Assembly: GCA_021780095.1 (NCBI GenBank)
Contig: JAJXZK010000104.1
Span: forward strand, 1 to 12,203
DNA from: Acidobacteriota bacterium
Lineage (GTDB): Bacteria; Acidobacteriota; Terriglobia; Terriglobales; Acidobacteriaceae
Length of the DNA: 12,203 nt
Direction of reading: 5' to 3'
Part shown: piece by piece, positions 7,218 through 12,203 of the stretch
Layout: each line of letters starts with the position of its first letter
Numbering within the stretch: position 1 is the stretch's first letter
Made by a program: the position numbers and the translations under genes
The notes under the pieces: generated by a model
What the model was told of the DNA's origin: nothing
Databases searched by the model: none
Seen by the model: only the letters and a program-made list of their open reading frames with translations

Positions 7218-8225
7218 ATGAGTACGATCCATGGTTACGCCACACACGCCGCAGGCGCTGAACTTCTTCCTTTCAAGTTTGAAGCACCGGAATTGAAGCC
7301 GAACGAAGTAGAGATTGCGATCACGCATTGCGGCATCTGCCACAGTGATCTGCACCTGATCAACAACGATTGGGGAATCACGCAGTACCCCTTCATTCCG
7401 GGCCATGAAATTGTGGGCGCCGTTTCCGCCATGGGCAGCCAGGTGAAAGATCGCACGCTGGGTCAGCGCGTCGCTGTGGGCTGGCAGGCGGACTCCTGCG
7501 GCACGTGCGAGTGGTGTTTGCGCGGCGATGAGAACCTTTGCGCCCAGAGTGTGGCGACCTGCGTGCATCGCCACGGCGGATTCGCAGAGAAAACCCGCGT
7601 CAATGCGCGCTTCGCCATTCCCGTGCCCGATGCGCTGCCAAGCGAGGGCACGGCTCCGATGATGTGCGGCGGAATTACGGTCTACAATCCGATTCGCACC
7701 GCCGGTGTTTTTCCTGGATCGCGCGTGGCTGTCGTCGGGATTGGAGGACTCGGCCATCTAGGGCTGCAATTCGCCCGCGTGTTTGGCGCGGAAGTGACGG
7801 CCATTTCGACTTCACCAAACAAGGAGGCCGAAGCCAAATCGATGGGAGCGCATCATTTCGTCAACTCGCGCGAGAACGAAGCCATGAAGAAGCTCGCCGG
7901 CTCGTTCGATCTGATTTTGTCGACCATCAATCAGGATCCTGACTGGAACACGCTGATCGCCGCGCTGCGTCCGCGGGGAACCCTGGCCATCGTGGGCGTG
8001 CCGCCCAGCCCGATTTCTGCTCAAGCGTTTCCACTGATCGCCGGCCAGCGCAGCATCTCTGGAAGCCCCAGCGGCAGCCCCAGCATGTTGCAGGAAATGC
8101 TGACGGTAGCGGCGCGGCATGGCGTAAAAGCGATCACCGAAGCATTTCCCATGGCGAAGGTGAATGATGCCGTCGCAAAGCTAAAGAAAAACCAAGTCCG
8201 CTACCGCGCCGTCCTGGGAAATTAA
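7218..8225 (+). CDS. Zinc-dependent alcohol dehydrogenase, YahK/cinnamyl-alcohol type
   Basis: This cytosolic medium-chain dehydrogenase interconverts alcohols and aldehydes with NAD(P)H; the YahK/CAD group usually reduces aldehydes with NADPH. Catalytic zinc ligands are visible at Cys41 (GICHSD), His63-Glu64 (PGHE) and Cys150 (MMCGGITVY). The structural zinc site is complete at Cys94, Cys97, Cys100 and Cys108. The Rossmann turn GIGGLGHLG at 174-182 binds the cofactor, and the STSPNKEAEA strand end at 197-206 lacks the acidic residue typical of NAD enzymes, which favours NADP. Length (335) is normal and no catalytic residue is missing. The ATG is preceded by purine-rich AGGAAAGAAGAG. It lies 85 nt after the S55 gene, far enough for its own promoter. 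The physiological substrate is unknown. Confidence 0.93.
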   Translation: MSTIHGYATHAAGAELLPFKFEAPELKPNEVEIAITHCGICHSDLHLINNDWGITQYPFIPGHEIVGAVSAMGSQVKDRTLGQRVAVGWQADSCGTCEWCLRGDENLCAQSVATCVHRHGGFAEKTRVNARFAIPVPDALPSEGTAPMMCGGITVYNPIRTAGVFPGSRVAVVGIGGLGHLGLQFARVFGAEVTAISTSPNKEAEAKSMGAHHFVNSRENEAMKKLAGSFDLILSTINQDPDWNTLIAALRPRGTLAIVGVPPSPISAQAFPLIAGQRSISGSPSGSPSMLQEMLTVAARHGVKAITEAFPMAKVNDAVAKLKKNQVRYRAVLGN

Positions 8226-8274
8226 ATTTCACTGCACGGAGATGCCGTGAATCTTCCGGACCTCGTCCGCAACG

Positions 8275-8719
8275 TCACAGTTCCTGCCGCTTTTCGGCAG
8301 GCGGATGAGTTTCCGCAGGCTTGAAGCGGCGCAGAAACATTCCCAGCGAACCGCCCTGCAGCACCATCGAGAACACCACGACAATGTAGGTTGTCGCAAG
8401 TATCCAGGTGTGCCCGTCAGCCAACGGTAGCGCCAGGGCCAGCGTGCGACTCGATATCCATCAAAAATGCGCCGGCAAATAACAGCAGTGGCAACATTCC
8501 GTGCAGGATCAAGCGTTCAAAATCGATTTGCCGTGCCATGCCGATGGCCCATGGCCGCAGACCGTGCGCATACTCGCCAATGCTCACCAGAAGCAAGGAG
8601 CAAACGACAGTCAGGAACATGGTTCCGATGGTGGTTGGCAGCTTGAGCCGGCGCGCGCTGATCCAACCGAACAGCGCTGCAATCGCGATTAGAACACTGA
8701 TGAGTTGAAGGATTGTCAT
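8275..8719 (-). pseudogene. CPA1 Na+/H+ antiporter remnant with internal deletion and frame change
   Basis: From the ATG at 8719 the minus strand encodes a CPA1 (NhaP/YjcE-like) N-terminus, MTILQLISVLIAIAALFGWI, and later ILHGMLPLLLFAGAFLMDIE. That frame ends at a TGA (8419-8417). In the next frame (+1), from about 8450 to the TGA at 8277-8275, the sequence reads as an antiporter C-terminus: LALALPLADGHTWILATTYI, then VVVFSMVLQG and a charged tail. A full CPA1 protein has roughly 400 or more residues. Here about 90 N-terminal residues join about 57 C-terminal ones, so most transmembrane helices, including the ion-binding core, are gone. It cannot make a working antiporter. Recent deletion is likely because both ends read cleanly. 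A chimeric assembly join is the alternative. Confidence 0.75.
8283..8301. other. Perfect hairpin at the antiporter remnant's end, downstream of the dehydrogenase
   Basis: CCTGCCG (8283-8289) and CGGCAGG (8295-8301) form a perfect 7-bp stem with a 5-nt loop. A smaller hairpin, CGGAC/GTCCG, lies at 8257-8269. Neither has a T-run afterwards on either strand, so factor-independent termination is doubtful. They may still limit read-through between the dehydrogenase and the convergent remnant. Confidence 0.3.
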
Positions 8720-8856
8720 CGAACCGAGGAGCTGATATTTCGGGTGTACTGGACAAGCGGGGCGTCTGAATTCCATTGCGAGGACCCCTCGCAAACCGTT
8801 CTCGCTTGACGCGCGATGCGCTGAAACGCGGCGGCATTCGGTACACTCAACACAGC

Positions 8857-11157
8857 ATGTGGACCCGTCTTTTTGTTGGTAGTGCGATTCTCTCCATCTC
8901 AGTTCTTGCGCAGGCGCAGGGCACGCAGCTCTGGCAACAGTCGAGCTTTGAAACATTTGAAACAGGAACGCCGCACGGCGTCGCAATTCGCAGTGATGGC
9001 GAGTTGGAAAGCTCCCCCGTTGCCACAGAGGTACTGACGACTGCCGCTTCGGCAGTGTGGTCGGTCGCGGTGGATCAGCGCGGCAATGCATACCTGGGCA
9101 CGGGTTCGCCTGCAATGGTGCTGAAGGTGACGCCGGACGGCAAATCCACGCCACTACTGGAAACGACGGATGTCTCCGTCCAGGTGGTGAAGATTGGTCC
9201 CGATGGAATGCTGTATGCGGCTACGCTGCCGAACGGCAAAGTCTATCGCATCGATCCCAACGGACCTGAAGTCAAGATCGATAACGCGCCGCGTCCGGTG
9301 TACAAGCAGGACGAGCCGGCCCCGGCAAAAACTGGAGCCGCTGGGAATATTGTTTTCGATTCCAGCGCGTTGACTCCAAGGGTGACGTATATCTGGGACC
9401 TGGCCTTCGATGCGGCTGGAAGGATGTACGTTGCGACAGGGGGTGCGGCGAATATTTATCGCGTCGACTTGAAGAAGCCCGGGGCGGTGCCTGAAAAGTT
9501 TTTCTCCAGCAGCGAACAACACATCCGCTGCCTTCTGTTCGCCAAGGACGGCACGCTCTATGCGGGCACCGATGGCCGCGGATTGGTGTATCGCATCGAT
9601 CCCACCGGCAAAGGCTTCGTGTTGTTTGGGGCGCCAAACCAGGAGATTCCGGCAATGGCGCTCGACCCTGCAGGCAACCTGTATGTGGCTGCGCTGGGCG
9701 AGAAAGGCAAATCCACGCTGCCGCCGCTGAATGTTCACAGCGCCGCCACAATGACGGCCAGCATCACGATTCTTCTGCCGGGCTCCATCGCCTCTTCGCA
9801 TGACAGCACGCTGGTCCCAAAAGGCACTGTCATTTATCAGATCTCTCCTGACGGCGCGCCGCGCCAGCTGTGGGCTTCGCCGCATGATGTGGTCTATGCC
9901 CTGGCATGGCAGCAGAATTCCGATCCGAAACAGAGCGGGTTGCTGGCGGGCAGCGGCAATCAAGGGCATCTCTACCGAATTTCTCTCGACGGGACGTATG
10001 CCGACCTGGCGCATCTGGAAGCCACCGACGCCACCGCGTTCGCGCAGTCGGACAAAAACCTCTATGTGGCCACCAGCAACACCGGCAAGCTCTACCGGCT
10101 GTCGGCAACCAGCGCGGGATCCGGCGACAACTCCACGTATGTGAGTCCTGTCGCGGACGCGAAATTCAGTTCTGCCTGGGGACGTCCGGCGGTTCGAGGT
10201 AGCGGACATTATGACTTGTTCGCGCGCGTCGGCAATATTGAGCAACCCACCGAAGGCTGGAGCGACTGGCAGCCAATCAATCCCGCTGGCGAAGCTCCCA
10301 AATTCCCCCGCGCCCGATACCTGCAGTGGAAAGCCGTGCTGCATGGTACTGCAAGCTTGCGTCAGGTTGGTTTTTACTACCTGCCGCAGAATGTCGCGCC
10401 GGTTGTCGATGACATCGTTGTGGAGCTGCATGCCCGCGTGGTCCCGGGCCTGAACCAGGAAGCGCAAGTCACCCCGGTGCAGATCAATTTCCCTGCTGAG
10501 TCGACCGATGGGGTGGTCTACGAAACAGCGCAGGCTTCGCAGCCGCTGATGGCGATGCGGACCCGCGATTGGATTACCGTTCGCTGGAAGGCGCACGATG
10601 ACAATGGCGATCAGCTGCACTACTCGGTCTATTACCGCGGTGCGAATGAGGCTAACTGGCTGCCACTCGAACAGAATGTGTCGCAGACTTTTCTTTCCTT
10701 CGATGTGAATCGGATTCCGGACGGTTATTACAAGCTGAGGATCGTTGCCACAGATGCCCCCTCGCATCTGGCGGGAAACGCACTGACAGGATACAAAGAC
10801 AGCGATCCGTTCCTGCTCGACACCATGCCGCCGGTGGTTTCTCCATTGCAGGCGACCCTGACTTCGCAACCTGCTGGCGCACTGCACGTGGTGTTCGATG
10901 CGCAGGACAAGCTATCTACCATCTCCCGCGCGTATTATTCGGTGGACTCCGGCGCCTGGCAGTACATCGACCCGGTCGGCAGTCTCAGCGATGCCTTGCA
11001 TGAGCATTATGACTTCACCATCCCGATACCGAAGCGCGCGGAAGGCAACGATGTTTCGACGGCCGTGCGGCCCGGCTCTCCGCAGCAGCATGTGGTTGCA
11101 GTGCGAGTGCTGAATCGCGCCGGCATTTCGGCTACGGGAAAAGCGGTTGTGCAATAA
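8857..11157 (+). CDS. Secreted beta-propeller protein with C-terminal beta-sandwich-like region
   Basis: This is a 766-residue exported protein of unknown function. It opens with a signal peptide (MWTRLFVGSAILSISVLAQA, cleavage near AQA/Q). Residues of about 60-420 repeat a propeller strand pattern: DGMLYAATLPNGKVYRIDPNG (two overlapping pieces, 116-129 and 127-136), AGRMYVATGGAANIYRVD (187-204), DGTLYAGTDGRGLVYRIDP (231-249), NQGHLYRISLDG and KNLYVATSNTGKLYRL (400-415). These suggest six or seven blades. Residues of about 430-766 look like beta-sandwich domains: GWSDWQPI at 467-474, WKAHDDNGDQLHYSVYYRG at 577-595, and a second unit after LLDTMPP. No catalytic motif is apparent, so binding or scaffolding in the periplasm or at the cell surface is the likeliest role. 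The frame extends upstream to 8776 but only the ATG at 8857 gives a signal peptide. No Shine-Dalgarno is seen; TACACT lies 9 nt before the start. The Lol permease begins 30 nt downstream. Confidence 0.85.
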   Translation: MWTRLFVGSAILSISVLAQAQGTQLWQQSSFETFETGTPHGVAIRSDGELESSPVATEVLTTAASAVWSVAVDQRGNAYLGTGSPAMVLKVTPDGKSTPLLETTDVSVQVVKIGPDGMLYAATLPNGKVYRIDPNGPEVKIDNAPRPVYKQDEPAPAKTGAAGNIVFDSSALTPRVTYIWDLAFDAAGRMYVATGGAANIYRVDLKKPGAVPEKFFSSSEQHIRCLLFAKDGTLYAGTDGRGLVYRIDPTGKGFVLFGAPNQEIPAMALDPAGNLYVAALGEKGKSTLPPLNVHSAATMTASITILLPGSIASSHDSTLVPKGTVIYQISPDGAPRQLWASPHDVVYALAWQQNSDPKQSGLLAGSGNQGHLYRISLDGTYADLAHLEATDATAFAQSDKNLYVATSNTGKLYRLSATSAGSGDNSTYVSPVADAKFSSAWGRPAVRGSGHYDLFARVGNIEQPTEGWSDWQPINPAGEAPKFPRARYLQWKAVLHGTASLRQVGFYYLPQNVAPVVDDIVVELHARVVPGLNQEAQVTPVQINFPAESTDGVVYETAQASQPLMAMRTRDWITVRWKAHDDNGDQLHYSVYYRGANEANWLPLEQNVSQTFLSFDVNRIPDGYYKLRIVATDAPSHLAGNALTGYKDSDPFLLDTMPPVVSPLQATLTSQPAGALHVVFDAQDKLSTISRAYYSVDSGAWQYIDPVGSLSDALHEHYDFTIPIPKRAEGNDVSTAVRPGSPQQHVVAVRVLNRAGISATGKAVVQ

Positions 11158-11187
11158 GTGTGCCTCTATCTATGAGCGAGTCATCGA

Positions 11188-12203
11188 ATGCGCTTTGAAC
11201 TGTTTGTCGCCAGTCGCTACCTGAGGGCCAAGCGTCGCCAGGCAGTCGTCGGCGTTATCACGACAATTTCAATCATCGGAGTGACGGCGGGAGTAGCCTC
11301 TCTGATTCTGGCGCTGGCGATTACAAATGGAATGCAGCGCGATCTGCAAAAGGGCCTGCTGAGTTCAACCGCGCAAGTTCAATTGATGCGCACCGCCAGC
11401 GATGGCATCGAAGATTGGCGCGTGCTGACCGATCGGCTGCGAGTTCTTCCCCACGTCGCTGCGGCTGCTCCGGCTCTGTACGGACAGGTACTCATTTCGC
11501 GCGGAGCCCGATCCGGGGGCGCGCTGGTCAAAGGCATTCTGCCCGCGGAAGAACGCACCGTCAGCAGCCTGCTGGACGACATCAAGCAAGGAACTGCCGC
11601 ACCGCTTGCGCCCGTCGCCGCGGCGACCAGTCGAGATTCGACGGGCACGCTTCCGCCGCTGGTTCTCGGCTCCGACCTTGCCGACCAGATCGGCGCAGGC
11701 GTCGGCGACAGCGTCCTGGTCACCAGTCCGCAGGGCGAGTTGACTCCCTTTGGCCTGGTACCGAAGTATGAACGGTTTCAAGTTGTCGGAATTTTCCATT
11801 CCGGCTTCTATCAGTACGACTCATCGTTCGCGCTGGCGCGGCTGACGGACATTCAACATTTGTTTGGCGAGCCAAATATCGTCTCGATCATCAGCTTCAA
11901 GGTCGACGATCTTTATCGCGCCGACCGCATCGGAAAGGAGATTGAGACGGCCGCGGGCAGCGGTTTTATGACCACCAACTGGATGGAGCAGAATCAGGAA
12001 CTGTTCCACGCGCTGGGCGAGGAACAGGCGGTCACGTTTATCGTGATCGGGCTCATCGTATGCGTGGCGGCATTGAATATCCTGATCGCGCTGACCATGA
12101 TGGTGATGGAGAAGACGCGCGACATCGCCGTACTGATGTCCTACGGAGTGCGGCCCTCGCAGGTGCGGCGAATCTTCGTGTGGCAGGGGATGCTGATCGG
12201 CAT
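11188..12203 (+). CDS. LolC/LolE-type lipoprotein-releasing ABC permease (3' end outside window)
   Basis: This inner-membrane permease belongs to the FtsX/MacB-like family. With the ATPase LolD it extracts mature lipoproteins from the inner membrane for transfer to the outer membrane. The 338 visible residues begin MRFELFVASRYLRAKRRQAV, the usual cytoplasmic start, then a first membrane helix at about 21-46. A large periplasmic domain follows (about 50-275), including the LolC/E-like phrase NWMEQNQELFHAL at 264-276. The second helix is at about 281-306, and the coupling segment EKTRDIAVLMSYGVRPSQVR at 308-327 contacts the ATPase in this family. LolC and LolE cannot be told apart from this part, and many non-enterobacteria have a single hybrid, so no symbol is given. 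A weak GAGCGAG lies 7 nt before the ATG. It follows the propeller gene by 30 nt. Confidence 0.9.
   Translation, partial: MRFELFVASRYLRAKRRQAVVGVITTISIIGVTAGVASLILALAITNGMQRDLQKGLLSSTAQVQLMRTASDGIEDWRVLTDRLRVLPHVAAAAPALYGQVLISRGARSGGALVKGILPAEERTVSSLLDDIKQGTAAPLAPVAAATSRDSTGTLPPLVLGSDLADQIGAGVGDSVLVTSPQGELTPFGLVPKYERFQVVGIFHSGFYQYDSSFALARLTDIQHLFGEPNIVSIISFKVDDLYRADRIGKEIETAAGSGFMTTNWMEQNQELFHALGEEQAVTFIVIGLIVCVAALNILIALTMMVMEKTRDIAVLMSYGVRPSQVRRIFVWQGMLIG

Noticed and set aside
8776..8856. N-terminal extension of the propeller protein
   Set aside because: It would bury the signal peptide 27 residues inside the protein.
9154..10887. Long open frame of 577 codons on the minus strand
   Set aside because: It lies antisense to the propeller gene, has no recognisable domain and is rich in Arg and His, as expected from the complement of a GC-rich coding frame.

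Overview
The window is a GC-rich stretch of bacterial chromosome that looks like Acidobacteriota (Terriglobia-like). The evidence for that is indirect: a secreted SpoIVB/S55-type protein of a kind I associate with Acidobacteriota and deltaproteobacteria, a large secreted beta-propeller protein, a Lol-type lipoprotein-release permease (so an outer membrane is expected), and dispersed palindromic repeats containing GTCATCCC and TGGGTGCYCCA. This assignment is an inference. I see no phage, IS, CRISPR or tRNA/rRNA signal.

Layout. 1-1075 (minus): 5' part of threonine synthase (thrC), which runs off the left edge; a palindromic repeat lies in frame inside it. 1076-1433: a gene-free spacer with further copies of that repeat. 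1434-2915 (plus): a two-gene unit of an unlisted 57-residue CxxC mini-protein and a full-length AlaX-type tRNA-Ala editing hydrolase. 2943-5106 (minus): a sodium:solute symporter followed 22 nt later by a two-helix membrane protein. 5264-7132 (plus): a secreted S55-type protein whose Ser and His motifs lie in the reverse order to SpoIVB. 7218-8225 (plus): a zinc alcohol dehydrogenase of the YahK/CAD type. 8275-8719 (minus): a decayed CPA1 Na+/H+ antiporter that keeps only its two ends. 8857-11157 (plus): a secreted beta-propeller protein. 11188-12203 (plus): a LolC/LolE-type permease cut by the right edge.

The genes are mostly housekeeping and do not form one evident pathway. Amino-acid synthesis and tRNA-Ala proofreading sit at the left, transport in the middle, and envelope or secreted functions at the right. 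The propeller and Lol permease are close enough (30 nt) to be co-transcribed. Three genes (thrC, the S55 protein, the propeller) lack a Shine-Dalgarno sequence and have a TACnCT box close to the start, while the other intact genes have recognisable ribosome sites.

I found no clear new multi-gene system. The points most worth checking are the permuted S55 architecture, the repeat translated inside thrC, the 57-residue ORF in front of alaX, and the internally deleted antiporter.
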